Below, piece after piece: positions 1 to 10,254 of a DNA stretch of 64,000 nt. Source of the DNA: Cycas panzhihuaensis (taxonomy: Eukaryota > Cycadophyta); contig CM041465.1 of the NCBI GenBank assembly GCA_023213395.1, positions 153,271,741 to 153,335,740 on the forward strand, written 5' to 3'. A program made the position numbers and the translations under genes. Each line of letters starts with the position of its first letter. Within the stretch, counting starts at the first letter, position 1. The notes beneath the pieces were generated by a model that made no database searches, had not been told where the DNA came from, and saw only the letters and a list, made by a program, of their open reading frames with translations.

Positions 1-372
1 GACTGGGTTATGGACACAGGAACTACCTGGCATATGACTTGTCACTGGGACTTCTTTCAGGATTTTGATTCAAAGGTCACCAGAGTAGTACACATGGCCG
101 ATAAGTCGACACAACCTGTTCAAGGCATGGGCTCCATATGCCTGAAGCTCCTAGGCCTACCCAATTTTACTTTAAAACATGTCTTGTATATTCCCCATCT
201 CAAACAAAACCTTTTATGGTTATCCACACTTCTCTCCTGTGGATTCAAATTGAGTGTCACAGCTAATGATCAAGTTCTTAGCGTTATTCACCCGCCTTCA
301 TGTTATGTGGTAATGACTAGGAAACTTGAAGGTAAGATATTTAGACTGACTGGAACCACATTGTCATCTTCT
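1..372 (+). pseudogene. copia protease region (element A)
   Basis: The reading frame from base 1 gives W-V-M-D-T-G-T-T-W-H-M-T, the copia aspartic protease active-site block (family form D-S/T-G-A-S/T with H-M-T after it). It continues into the L-Y-I-P-x-L-K-Q-N-L-L block that follows the protease in copia polyproteins, open to 381. The protease would cut the Gag-Pol polyprotein in the virus-like particle. The catalytic D-T-G is intact here. The frame then runs straight into an integrase C-terminal motif, so the pre-integrase zinc domain and integrase core are gone. The true start lies left of the window. Confidence 0.8.
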
Positions 373-960
373 GCATACTAGGGATGTGGTCTTTGCGGAG
401 ATAGAGGATCAACTACTTCAACTTGATTATAAAGCACCATCTCATAGATACAACGATGTCTAGGAATATGATGTACAAATTCCAACATTTGGGGGGGAGA
501 CACTGAAGAAATACTCAAAATTTTAGAATCTGACAATAGAGCCCCAGGGGACACTATCCTTGACTCAGATCTTATGCTAATGTGCACCAATCCAATGCCA
601 TCTTGGGAGAATAGCCAGGAGTCACCACGTTAAGCATCAAAAGGAAAAGGAGTTATAGAAGAACCACCTTCAGTTGTATGGCCGTCTTCTCCAGTAATGT
701 CATCAACCTCCGAACCATACATCTCCCATGATCCTTTTCAGGATCAAAATGAAGACCAGGATGTTGTGGAAATGAAAACATCATTCCCAACCAAAGGTTT
801 TCGAGAAGCCTACCAGTTGCACAAAGACTTGAGATCTGATGAGGTAGGCAAAACTGGCACTTGAAGCGGTGCCTACAGAGCAAGGCAGCAAACATCACTT
901 CCCATAGAGCTTGAACCAACATAACTGCACCTTGCTTCAAATGATGAGCCTCTATCATAC
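373..960 (+). pseudogene. integrase C-terminal scrap and integrase-RT linker (element A)
   Basis: Just after the protease, in another frame, the translation T-R-D-V-V-F-A-E (about 368-392) matches the copia integrase C-terminal block (R-D-V-V-F-x-E). What follows is the variable, hydrophilic linker normally found between integrase and RT. It is broken by several stops and frame changes. The jump from protease to this motif without an integrase core indicates an internal deletion of roughly a kilobase or more, judged from normal copia layout. A minus-strand open frame over 653-958 is a shadow. Confidence 0.65.
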
Positions 961-1740
961 CTAGAAATTGTGAAACGCATAGTTTGGAGAAATTCCATGA
1001 ATGAGGAATACCAATCCTTGATCAAGAACGCTACATGGGAGCTCGTTGATCTGCCTTTGGGAAGGAAGGTAGTCAGAAACAAATGGGTGTTCAAAAATAA
1101 ATACAGATCAGATGGCACCCTTGAAAAATACAAGGCGAGGTTGGTCGCAAAAGGATTCACCCAAAGGGAAGGTATCGATTACACAGAAGTCTTCACACCA
1201 ACTACCAACTGACTGACAATCAAAGCACTTGTGGCCTTGGCTACTCAACAAGTTTGGAAAATCCACCAACTCGATGTGAAAACTACTTTTCTCAATGGAG
1301 ATTTGGAAGAACAAATCTACATGACATAGCCTGAAGGCTTTGAGATAGCAGGACAGGAGCAAGAATTGTGTAGAAAGTCACTATATGGCCTTAAACAAGC
1401 CCTCGCGCTTGGTTCACCAAGTTGTCCAACAAAATGAGGCAACTTGGTTATGAGGTATGTGACTATCAAGACATTGATGCAACTTTGTTCATTAAGAGAG
1501 AAAAAGGCAAAGTCACATATCTCCCGATCTTTGTAGATGACATGTTGATAACCGGAAACAATGAGCGGGATATCAACAAATTAAAGATTGACTTGTCAAA
1601 ATCCTTCGAACTATCTGACCTCAAACTAATGAGATATTACTTGGGAATTGAGGTAACTTAATGCAATGGAAAAATCTCTCTCCTAAGAAAAATATATCAG
1701 CGATCTTCTAATCAAGTTCCAATTAGAAGATGCCAAAATA
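961..1740 (+). pseudogene. copia reverse transcriptase (element A)
   Basis: Copia RT (RVT_2 type), which copies element RNA to DNA. Motifs in order: W-E-L-V-D-L-P and K-W-V-F-K-N-K (about 1037-1105), K-A-R-L-V-A-K-G-F-T-Q near 1130-1165, Q-L-D-V-K-T-T-F-L-N-G near 1270, S-L-Y-G-L-K-Q-A near 1380, and F-V-D-D-M-L-I-T-G near 1530-1555 holding the two catalytic aspartates (family form Y-V-D-D). Y-Y-L-G-I-E-V closes the palm near 1640. Breaks: TGA at 1210, TAG near 1328, a frameshift near 1400 and a stop at 1659. The gene is dead but easy to recognise. Confidence 0.9.
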
Positions 1741-2475
1741 GTGTCTACTCCAATGGAGCTCAATGTCAAACTTTCTGATGAAAACACTCGAGAGCTAGAC
1801 ACAACACTCTATCGACAACTTGTAGGTAGCCTCATTTATGTTGCTAACACAAGGCCGGATATTGGCCATGCCATTGGCATTCTTGACCGTCACATGACAA
1901 CTCCAAAGCAGAACCATTGGCAAGTAGTAATACAAGTGTTGAAGTACCTAAAGATGACCAGCAAACTTGGTTTGTTGTATGAGCACAACAATGATTTCAG
2001 ACTTACAACATACACAGACTCAGATTTTGCTGGTGAGAAAAATACAGGAACATCAACATCCGGGTACATCACATTTTTTGGAACAACTCCAATTTCATGG
2101 CGGTCAAGGCGGCAAAAAATCACTGCAGATTCTCTCTTTGAAGCCAGAATACATAACATACGAGACTAGCAAGGAGGTGATATGGCTTCGCAAATTATTA
2201 CATACTTTAGATATCACCCAGACAGGTCTAACGAGCTTACATGTGGACAATCAATTAGCAATTCGCATGGCTAAGAATCTTGTTTTTCATGATCGTACAA
2301 AGTATATTAGTACAAAAGTCCACAGGATCTAGGAAGTGGTCCATGATGGCACGATACAATTGGAACACTGCCTCACAACAGATCAAGTGGCTGATATCTT
2401 CACCAAACCATTGCAAAAGGTGAAGTTTGAACAGTTCCGACAACAACTTGGCCTCAGAGCCTCCATCTCCAACTG
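1741..2475 (+). pseudogene. copia RT C-terminal part and RNase H (element A)
   Basis: The region starts with the copia block S-T-P-M-E and contains G-S-L-I-Y-V-A-N-T-R-P-D-I near 1830, then the RNase H domain: Y-T-D-S-D-F-A-G near 2010 (catalytic Asp), the region of the catalytic Glu near 2140, H-V-D-N-Q-L-A-I near 2240 and H-D-R-T-K-Y-I near 2290. A one-base shift near 2147 moves the frame within the block that should read E-A-E-Y. A TAG interrupts the frame near 2331. The C-terminal D-Q-V-A-D-I-F-T-K-P-L block and the stop near 2475 mark the end of pol. Confidence 0.88.
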
Positions 2476-2512
2476 ATTGAAGGATATGGTACACAGGACT
2501 AACATACTATAT

Positions 2513-2665
2513 ACCATTCGTGAAAACCCCTTGTGGGCACGGAAGGATTAGAGTAAGTCTCTGCTCTCTCCCATTCGTGAAAACCCCTCATGGGCGTGAA
2601 AGGAGTTGGGTTGTACTTGTTTCAAAAATCAGAACCTATGAAAACCTGAAAGGGCATGGGGGATG
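2513..2665 (+). repeat. short degenerate repeats in the 3' untranslated part of A
   Basis: Three related units of the form CCATTCGTGAAAACCCC followed by T-G-G-G-C and A-A-A/G-G-G-A occur near 2515, 2571 and 2636. The third is more diverged. They sit between the pol stop and the PPT. Function unknown. Confidence 0.6.
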
Positions 2666-2923
2666 ACGAAACGGTATATGGAGACTCAGCAGATTGAAGT
2701 TGTACAACCAACTTGTACTGTTTAGCTATCTGGCTACACTCAAAGAGTCGCCTGAGCTACTTCATAGAACAGGAAGTCAAGTCTATGGGTTTTTATTCAC
2801 CTGAGGGTTTTCCCACAAAAGTGTCTTGTAGGTTATAGAATTTTTTTTCTCAATGTAATGATGAGGCTAAAATGAAGACCCCATAGATTAGAATAGGATA
2901 AAGGAAAATGACCTTCTGCCATT

Positions 2924-2932
2924 AAGGGGGGA
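2924..2932 (+). other. polypurine tract of element A
   Basis: AAGGGGGGA lies three bases before the LTR start at 2936, the expected place for the plus-strand primer of a copia element. Confidence 0.75.
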
Positions 2933-2935
2933 TTA

Positions 2936-3298
2936 TGACGATGTTAATGTCACATGATCATTTCATAAAGTTAGAATTAGATAAAGTCACTTTTATGTTT
3001 ATAACTTTAGGATAAGGTGACTATGCTTAAGTCACTTAAGTGAAATGACATAAAGTTCATTTCATTGTAATTTCATGTAATCTCATTTGAATTTCATTGG
3101 GAGGGAAAACTCAAATTCCAAACCCTAATGAGCATTCTCATTATATAAGTTGAAATTACATGGAGAGTGATCATATTCTACACTTCTCCTCATTGAGCTC
3201 AAGCTATTAGCATTTCTCTTATTGAGTACATTGTGCTTGTCTCCACTATTTGCCATTGTGTAGTGTTAGTGCACTAGATCCCTAGATCCATTCCCTCA
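2936..3298 (+). repeat. 3' LTR of copia element A
   Basis: About 363 bp, starting TGACGATG after the PPT and ending CCCTCA. The end is set by matching the LTR of element Z, which ends CCTTCA directly before its PBS. Shared blocks include GTTAATGT at the start and CCATTGTGTA and TCCCTA near the end. A TATA box candidate (TTATATAAG) lies near 3140. Inverted copia RT sequence begins a few bases after the LTR. Confidence 0.7.
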
Positions 3299-3303
3299 AT
3301 AGT

Positions 3304-3590
3304 AGGCACTGGTTTGCAGTCATGCATCCTGAACTGCTACAAAATGTCCCAAGAATATTTCACTTGGGAGATGAAGATATAGCCTGGCTGTTTCCATACC
3401 TCAAAGCCTAGAAAATAATGTAGAAGTCCAAGATCTGTCATCTCAAAACTTCTTTACAAATCACCTTAGAGAATCCGTACCATCTTAGTGTCATTACCAG
3501 TGATCACTAAGTCATCCATGTACAAAACAATAAAGATAGCATGATCTTCTTACAAGAGGAAATCAGAATTGAGAGAACAAGTCTTCTTCT
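3304..3590 (-). pseudogene. copia RT fragment of inverted remnant F
   Basis: On the minus strand the sequence reads from the RT catalytic region towards its C-terminus: L-Y-M-D-D-L-V-I-T-G (DNA 3511-3522 encodes Y-M-D-D), then F-E-M-T-D-L-G-L-L-H-Y-F-L-G, then Q-V-K-Y-S and the start of the D-C-K-P block at the left edge. Two in-frame stops are visible. Its upstream end touches the PBS at 3591, so everything from the leader through gag, protease, integrase and the RT N-terminus is missing. Its downstream end is cut by the LTR of element A. Confidence 0.82.
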
Positions 3591-3602
3591 GCTTTGATAC
3601 CA
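3591..3602 (-). other. primer-binding site of remnant F
   Basis: Minus strand TGGTATCAAAGC, one change from TGGTATCAGAGC, the site complementary to the 3' end of initiator-Met tRNA. It lies two bases inside the LTR end at 3605. Confidence 0.8.
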
Positions 3603-3604
3603 AA

Positions 3605-4139
3605 TGTTGAAAATGGCTTTAAGCCTACAATTCCCAAGATCTAGAAGATCGATCCTCTCTAGTTCTAGAAAGCAAGAGATCAAAGCTAACAATGAAAATG
3701 AGATTCAAATAAACAAGATCAAAGCATATAGATGATACCAAATGGGAGGAGATGGAATTGGTCCAATCTCCAAATGAATATCAGTTTGATTAGCAAATTG
3801 GTAGCACAACAATACAACTCAAACTCTATATGAGAAACATGAGAAGTGGTCTCAATATATAGTGATAGAAGAGACTTAAGCCATTGGATATTTGACAAGT
3901 GTCAAACATCCAGGCTACATGCCTTGCATGTAGGACATATGTCCTTTTGGGCTATCAATTGAGCAAAAGTGCATGAGGGTCATTTGACCCTTAAGTGACA
4001 ATGTTATGTCACTAGGAAAGAATATGGGTATGCACTTTATTACTTAAGTGATAAGTCACCCCTTAAAGTACAAAAGTACAAATAATACATGAAAAATAAA
4101 GTACATATACTTAATATGTAAACATAAGGTTTAATAACA
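3605..4139 (-). repeat. 5' LTR of copia remnant F
   Basis: About 535 bp, minus orientation, starting TGTTATTAAACC at 4139 and ending CAACA at 3605. It is clearly homologous to the LTR at 10255-10818, which lies in the opposite orientation. A TATA box candidate (CTATATATTG on the minus strand) lies near 3855. It carries a near-perfect palindrome at 4037-4054 and a T-T-T-G-A-C / G-T-C-A-A-A inverted repeat near 3890-3906. Confidence 0.85.
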
Positions 4140-4141
4140 TA

Positions 4142-4910
4142 TACCCTACCCGATCAAGAGCAAGTCTTAATAACATCTCTCCATCTATGTGGCAAGGCAC
4201 TTCAATGGTTCCATTGGTGGAAAAGAACGTTCAGGGAGGCAATGAGAAGTGATTGGCATTTCTTAAAAGCAAGCCTTATCGAGTAATACAAGGACACCTA
4301 GAACACTGATTGCTTTTTGTAACTCACTTGGTTACATAGGCGGGTTTAGTTCAAGCCTACACAGAACAATTCCAAGCCTTACAGAGTTTAGTCACATAGA
4401 ACATACCAAGGGAACTCATTACACAAACTTACATCAGAGGACTTAGGAGTAATATCAAATATCGAATAAAAACAATGGGAGTTGCAAATGTAAGGGAAGC
4501 TATTTGGATGGCCCGAAACATTAAAGCAGAGTATAGAGATAACCAACCCACTTATAGTCGATGAAGCAAGCCCAGTTCTAGTTTCCAACCTAATTGGAAC
4601 AAGTCAAGAACAAAGATGGATCCACTGCTGGCAGAAAAGAGTGATAGTGACACAAATCGAGCAACAAGAGAAGAACATTTAAAACAAGGAACATGTTTTA
4701 AATGCAGAGGAAAATGGAATAAGGATCATCAATGTCCATCCAAGAAATTATTTATGATCAATAATGAAAACATGACTGTTCCAAAAGAAGACCAAGAAGA
4801 AGAAGGAAAACTTCTAGAAGAAAATGATACAACTAAAATGGAAGAGCTCCTGGATATGGACATGGAGAATGTACAGATTTCCTTTCAAGCTATTATGGGA
4901 TAGAGTAACA
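4142..4910 (+). pseudogene. chromovirus gag with zinc knuckle (element B)
   Basis: Gag forms the particle shell and binds RNA. The translation at about 4150-4300 reads V-L-I-T-S-L-H-L-C-G-K-A-L-Q-W-F, matching the plant gypsy gag block (L-x-G-x-A-x-x-W). It passes through several stops. An open stretch at 4616-4903 holds the zinc knuckle C-F-K-C near 4694 with H-Q-C ending at 4735, then an acidic linker rich in E and D towards the protease. The N-terminal part of gag is absent. No complete frame survives. Confidence 0.75.
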
Positions 4911-4919
4911 CTCTTCAAA

Positions 4920-5280
4920 CCCTATGTTTCGAGGGGATGATTAAGGGAGCTCCTATTGCCATTCTAGTTGATAGTTGGAGCACCCACAACTTTATCAATA
5001 GACTGACTGCAGAGAAATTGGGGATACCTATCGAAGCACTTAATGCTTTCTAGGTCGCCATTGCTAAAAGGAAGATGATGAGATGTGGAGGATATTGTCA
5101 AAAGGTGAATCTCCAAATCGAAGACTATTCAATGACCACCTACATGTTTGCAATGCCAATAGGAGGAGTGGATGCTATATTAGGAGTGTAATGGCTACAA
5201 ACCTTGGGAAACATAGTCATGAATTACAAGACTCGATTTATGAGTTTTTGCCAAAAAGGGCATAGATATACACTGTAGGC
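4920..5280 (+). pseudogene. retropepsin-like protease (element B)
   Basis: The frame around 4960-5000 reads I-L-V-D-S-W-S-T-H-N-F-I. In plant gypsy proteases this block is L-V-D-S-G-S-T-H-N-F-I, so the catalytic Asp is kept but the next invariant Gly is Trp. A second conserved stretch, M-P-I-G-G-V-D-A-I-L-G-V, lies near 5155-5190 (family form G-x-D-x-I-L-G-x-x-W-L). It is followed by a stop where the family has Gln or Asp. Frame changes lie on both sides. Inactive. Confidence 0.75.
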
Positions 5281-5439
5281 TTCCCACACACCCCAACCCA
5301 ATTAGTGACATATCACTGCATGGAGAAAATCTTAAAGAAGAACCCATTTGCATACATAATGATCTCTTACAAGATCATGATGGAAGATGTGCTAGAAGAA
5401 GTACAGGAAATCATAGATCAATATAGTTTGATGTGTAAG

Positions 5440-6770
5440 GAACTACGACTACGATTATCCCTAGATCGGGGATGCCATCACACCATTAAATTAATACTAA
5501 GAGCCGCCTCAGTGAATATTCGCCCCTATCGCCATCCCTACCAACTAAAAAGGGAAATCGAATAGATAACCAAGGAACTTCTATAACAAGAATACATTGC
5601 AAATAACACTAGCTCATTCGCATTGCTAGTCAAATTAAATCATAAGAAGGATAGCTCTTACCACATGTCTCGACTATCAGGGATTAAATAAGCTGATTAT
5701 CAAAAATTGCTATCGCATTCCCCAATTAGATGATTTGCTAGACAAAATACATGAAGCGGGGTATTTTTCAAAAATTGACCTACAATGGAGATATTATCAT
5801 ATTCGAATCAAAGAGGAAGATATACACAAAATGATTTTTTACACTCATGAAGGATTATTTGAATTTCAAGTTATACCGTTTGGTTTAACTAATGCTTCGA
5901 CAACTTTTCAAAGTACAATGAATACCATACTCAAACCTTTCTTACGGAAGTTTGTGCTATTTTTTTATGATGATATCCTAATTTATAGTTCAACATGGGT
6001 AGAATATTTGGAGCATATCAAAATGGTTTTGCAAGTCCTGAGAAGCAACCAATTCTTTGCTAATAAGAACAAATGCACCTTCGAAAAAGACGAGCTATAA
6101 CACTTGGGACATATTATTACCCTAGAAGGTATTAAAATAGATCCCAAGGAGGTTCAAGCCATCATCAATTGGCCTACTCCCAAGAATGTAATTGGAGTAA
6201 GGAGCTTTTAAGGGGCAATAGGTTTTCTCTAAAAGTTTATTAAGGGATACATTTAGATAGCATCTCCTCTAATGAACCTCGCAAAGAAGGGTGCTTTCAC
6301 ATGGAATCCCTTAATAGAAAATGCATTTCAAGAACTAAAGAGGGGCATGATCATAACACCCATCCTCATAACTCTAGATTTCTCCTAACCCTTCACCTTA
6401 GAATGTGATGCATCATGGATCGGAGTAGGAGCTATTCTTCTCCAGAATGATCGACCGTTAGCATGCGAAAGCCGAAAATTAAATTATAGAGAGAAACTAA
6501 AGCCTATTTATGATAAAGAGATGCTCGCTATCATGTGCTTTATACACCAATGGTGCTAATACCTGCTAGGAAATAAATTTGTGGTCAAAACAAACCATGC
6601 TAGCCTCAAATATTTCCTCAATCAAAAGATGTTATCTGATGAACAACAAAAAGGGGTAAGCAAACTTCAATCATTTAGTTTTAGCATTTCGTACAAAAAA
6701 GCGAAAGAAAATGTTATTGTAGATACTTTATCATGATTGCTCGAAGACAACAACCGAGACATCTAACAAT
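5440..6770 (+). pseudogene. gypsy reverse transcriptase and RNase H (element B)
   Basis: RT blocks: Y-Q-G-L-N-K near 5675, I-P-Q-L-D-D-L-L-D near 5720, Y-F-S-K-I-D-L near 5762, F-G-L-T-N-A near 5880 and F-Y-D-D-I-L-I-Y-S near 5960-5985 with the catalytic pair of aspartates (gypsy form F-x-D-D). The longest open part is 5735-6100. RNase H follows: F-T-L-E-C-D-A-S near 6395, Y-D-K-E-M-L-A-I near 6505, K-T-N-H-A-S-L-K-Y near 6590 (family T-D-H) and an ending D-T-L-S near 6725. Many stops lie at codons expected to be Gln, Trp or Arg. Confidence 0.9.
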
Positions 6771-6809
6771 AACAACCACCCCAAGTTGGACTAAAGAATT
6801 GGTGTAAGA

Positions 6810-7640
6810 GTATGAGAATGACCCCCCCCATAAAAGGTGCTAAAAAAGTTTCTAGACTAGGAGTCTACGAAATACGAATTACAAGGAGATCTAATTTTAC
6901 AGAAAGGAAAGATATTTGTTTCGACCACATCAAAATTGATATTAGAAGAAGCCCATTCCATTCCAACTGCAAGTCACACAGGAATCGACAAGACTTATTG
7001 CAAAATACTGAGTTCCTTCCTCAGGTAGGGGATGAAAGTTGATGATTTTAAATTTGTATCAAAGTGTGACTCTTGCCAGAGTCATAAAAGTGAAAACATT
7101 AAAAGCCTAGGTTTACTCCAACCATTGCACATCCCACCATATAAATGGGAAGAAATTTCAATGGACTTTATCATGGGCCTACCAAAGTTTGAAGTTAAAG
7201 ATGTTATTCTTGTGATTGTCAACCGACTAATAAAATATGCCAATTTCAGAGGATTATAATCGATTGTAAAGGCTAGCCAAGTCACAAAGATCTTCATGAA
7301 GGAGATACACTATCTACATGGTCTTTCCAAAGTCATAGTTAGTGACCATGATCCAAAGTTCACTAGTCATTTTTAGCAAGATCTATGTAAATTAGCAAGT
7401 ACAAAATTATCCATGAGCATGGCCTATCACCCGTAAAATGATGGGCAAACAAAAGTTGTAAACAAGTGTTTGGAGGGGTACCTATGGAATTTTACCTCAG
7501 ACAAACAATAATTATGGCATAAATGGCTACACTTGGCAAAATGATGGTTTAATACCACATACCATATAGCAGCCAAAATGACTCCTTTTCAAGCACTCTA
7601 TGGATTCAAACCTCCATTAACGCTCACATGAACCAAGGCT
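6810..7640 (+). pseudogene. gypsy integrase (element B)
   Basis: Integrase inserts the cDNA into host DNA. The zinc-binding part is readable: two histidines near 6950-6980 and C-D-S-C at 7066-7077. Core blocks: W-E-E-I-S-M-D-F-I near 7147-7175 (first catalytic Asp), V-S-D-H-D-P-K-F near 7340 (second Asp) and D-G-Q-T-K-V-V-N near 7441-7462. In the last, the position normally held by the catalytic Glu is Lys (codon AAA at 7452-7454). Several stops are present. T-P-F-Q-A-L-Y-G near 7580 closes the domain. Confidence 0.88.
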
Positions 7641-8190
7641 TCTTGAGTACAAAAAGTCTGAGAACAATAAGAATAGATGGAACGAACAATCTAGATACTA
7701 AAGGATAATCTAAACATGGCAAGGAATTAGATGAAGCAACAAGCAGATATGCACAGATCAAAAAGGACATTTTCAATAGGTGATTCAGTTTTCTTAAGAT
7801 TACAGCCATATAAGCAATCAATTATGAAACAGACAAATAAGCAAAATTGGCCCTTCTATTCTTTGGACTTTCGAGTCATTAATAAATTGGGAGAAGGAGC
7901 ATACAAGTTGGCCCTACCACTGGTTAGCTGAATCCATGATGTTTTTCATGTATCATGTCTTAAAAAAAGCTTGGGGAAATTATCACTCCTCAAACAAAAA
8001 CTCTAAAACTAGACAAAGAAGGGAAGATCCTTATTGAACCAGAGGGGATTGTTCAGATCCGAACCAAAGAATTACATTCCATAGAGATCAAAGAATATTT
8101 TACAAAATGGAAAACTTTGGATTACTAAGATGCGACTTGGGAGTTGGAAGCATGGTATCGACTGCACCCAGATTTACCCACACTTTGACA
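7640..8190 (+). pseudogene. integrase tail and chromodomain (element B)
   Basis: After the core there is a basic stretch, then the block D-S-V-F-L-R-L-Q-P-Y near 7780, G-A-Y-K-L near 7895, V-F-H-V-S-C-L-K-K near 7945 and a chromodomain-like end at about 8030-8150 reading I-K-E-Y-F-T-K-W-K then D-A-T-W-E-L-E. In chromoviruses this domain follows the integrase and is thought to steer insertion to marked chromatin. A stop lies just before D-A-T-W-E, and two frameshifts precede it. Confidence 0.8.
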
Positions 8191-8205
8191 ACAAAGCATG
8201 TTTTC

Positions 8206-8216
8206 AGGGGGAGGGA
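8206..8216 (+). other. polypurine tract of element B
   Basis: AGGGGGAGGGA lies two bases before the proposed LTR start at 8219. The same layout occurs in element C (GGGAGGGAAT, then TGTAGCATTCC). Confidence 0.75.
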
Positions 8217-8218
8217 CT

Positions 8219-8720
8219 TATAACATTCCATCCTTCTGACTTCTAAAGGATCTGTGGCTGACTTCAAATGTGCAGAAGTAATAATACTTTCTGGCTAACT
8301 TTATAATAAATTCTGGCTGACTTTGAAAGTATGTTCTAGCCAACTTATATTCCTTGTTCTAGCCAACTTATATCTTCTATTCTGGCTGAGTTTCATAAAT
8401 GCATTTTGAGCTGCTATATAAGGAGATTTTCGACTCATTCCTAGGAAATTTAAAGACTTTTGGGCTATTGTATTTTTGGCCTAGAATGCTACATTTTGGA
8501 GGGCACCTCACTTCAAAGAGGAAAGACTTGGATAAACGTCTTATCTGTAAGTTTTATACATTATATTTTATTGTATATTACTTGATATTTAATCTATTCT
8601 ATATATTTATATACAAGAACTTTCAGTCAATTGTATGCATTCTTTCCATACTTTAGCAATACTTCTATGCTAGTTAGTCATTTGTCTGTGTAAATTCCCA
8701 GGGCTCGCCTCAAAGAGAAT
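8219..8720 (+). repeat. 3' LTR of chromovirus B, right end uncertain
   Basis: It starts TATAACATTCC; the related LTR of C starts TGTAGCATTCC, so the terminal G has probably become A. It contains a repeated block TTCTGGCTGACTT / TTCTAGCCAACTTA (8290-8390), a TATA box candidate CTATATAAGG near 8414 and a block CTCACTTCAAAGAGGAAAG near 8507, also seen in diverged form in C's LTR. The end was placed by guess near 8720, because no second copy is present for comparison. Confidence 0.55.
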
Positions 8721-9240
8721 ATGAAGTTGGTTTTTTTAGAGAGATTAAAATAAGCGTAGGTTAGGGCTATAAATAAGGGAGCATCATTCATTCGTAATCA
8801 TCTTGGAGAATTTATATCTTATTTGGAATGATGGCCTAGGGAAAATAGGGCACTGTTGTGCCATTGGGAGGAAACCCTTGCCTAGAAGAGAGCTATTATT
8901 CTGAGCTTTCATAAGATATTATTCTTATTTTCCATTGAAATTCTAATATTATTTATGTGAGAGCTATTTTCTGATGATATTTATGATGGAATTGCTATAT
9001 TTTTTATTATATAATTTGTGGGCACGCTACACTTCACCTCGAAAGAGAGTTTTCGATGAAGAGATGTTGCCCTCCACATTGTTGTGGAGTGTAGCACCAA
9101 GAGAAAAATGCTCATTAACCCCTTCTCATCTCTCAACCAGTAAGAGAACCAAGAGACAATGCACATGAGACCTGTATGCATTATATGGGATAAACTTAGC
9201 CCCAAAGCTCTCAGAAAATAGCTCCAATGTAGAAAATACT
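8721..9240 (+). other. LTR-like AT-rich sequence without coding content
   Basis: The sequence has an LTR flavour: CTATAAATAAGGGAG (8768-8782) looks like a TATA box, followed by a leader-like stretch. A block near 9025-9075 (ACTTCACCTCGAAAGAGAG) resembles the LTR blocks of B and C. It could be the tail of B's LTR or a fragment of a related one. No ends can be set. Confidence 0.35.
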
Positions 9241-10254
9241 AATGAAAGTTAGAACCTAGCTAGCATTGATGGGCTTAAACACCACAAAGGTCTTGTGTAA
9301 TGGACCCACACCCCACAAGGATTCATAGACAAAATGGATTAGAGATAAAAAGACCAAAGTCACTAAAGGGAAAGTTGCCAAACCCATGGAATCCTCCAAA
9401 CCCCATGAATTCTTCCAATACAAACACTCTCCAATACTCCTCACCTCCCAATGGGCATCCTAGGGACCTGGGAGAACACTTGTAGGAAAGATCCATTAAG
9501 AAGCAAGAGGTAAGAGAATTGAGCTATCCTCAACCTTCTCCCACATGCTTGCAACCCAACTTCCCTCCATCCCTTTGATCCTATGATCAATATTTCATCC
9601 TAACACAGTACTTTACATATATCAACATAAATATTCATAAGATCACACCATGTTCATGTAAATAAATAAACCATGGTATTTCCTTAATAAGTGTATAATA
9701 TTATTCCATAAATGAAGGTACAAACAACCCGAAAACATGCTTAAAATTTAAGCTAAAAACAACCACAATTACATCTATCTTTTTTATACAACAACCATAA
9801 ATAAACGCATAAGACTAAGTCCAAATTACCATAAAACCACTTAAATAAATAGGTAAAACCAGGGGGTTTAGTAGGTTAACATAACAAAAAATTTAAAGAA
9901 TTATTATCCATTAAACCCCTAGTATTGTGCGACCTACAACAAACCTTAAGACTTAGTCATACAACTCATGAACACTCGTAGTGTGCAGATGGCCTACACG
10001 TGCCTATAGAAACCTTAGGTCCTACAATCTACATATAGGCCCTAAGCTAATTATATGGCCTTCATATGCCTTCACAAAGCAATTATATGCCCTCCATACA
10101 TATACCATGTAGTGCTAACCATACAACCCTTTAAAACCCTAGTTGCATGGCTTTATTAAATGTAAAAAATGCAACAAACATGAGGAGTCACACCTTCTTG
10201 GATGTTCTAGTGTAATCCATTGCATAAATGTGTATAGTCCTCCTATGAGGTTCT
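9241..10254. other. no recognisable feature
   Basis: AT-rich sequence with short open frames only. I see no domain motif, LTR end or repeat that I can support. Confidence 0.5.

Larger units (their letters stand above)
1..3298 (+). mobile_element. Ty1/copia element A, truncated by window edge, internally deleted
   Basis: A copia-type LTR retrotransposon read from the protease to the end of the 3' LTR. Order seen: protease (1-372), integrase C-terminal scrap and linker (373-960), RT (961-1740), RNase H (1741-2475), 3' untranslated part with short repeats, PPT and 3' LTR (2936-3298). The gag and 5' LTR lie outside the window. The integrase core is missing inside it. Protein and LTR resemble element Z at the other end of the window, so both belong to one family. 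Stops and frameshifts throughout mean it cannot make Pol protein. It appears inserted in copia remnant F, whose RT fragment starts right after the LTR. Confidence 0.85.
4142..8720 (+). mobile_element. Ty3/gypsy chromovirus B, 5' truncated
   Basis: The element lacks its 5' LTR, PBS and gag start. Readable order: gag (4142-4910), protease (4920-5280), RT and RNase H (5440-6770), integrase (6810-7640), integrase tail and chromodomain (7640-8190), PPT (8206-8216) and the start of a 3' LTR (8219). The chromodomain and gag-pol order place it in the chromovirus clade. It directly abuts the LTR of copia F, which probably inserted into B's gag and displaced the 5' part out of the window or removed it. 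The right end of the LTR is not defined. Confidence 0.88.
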
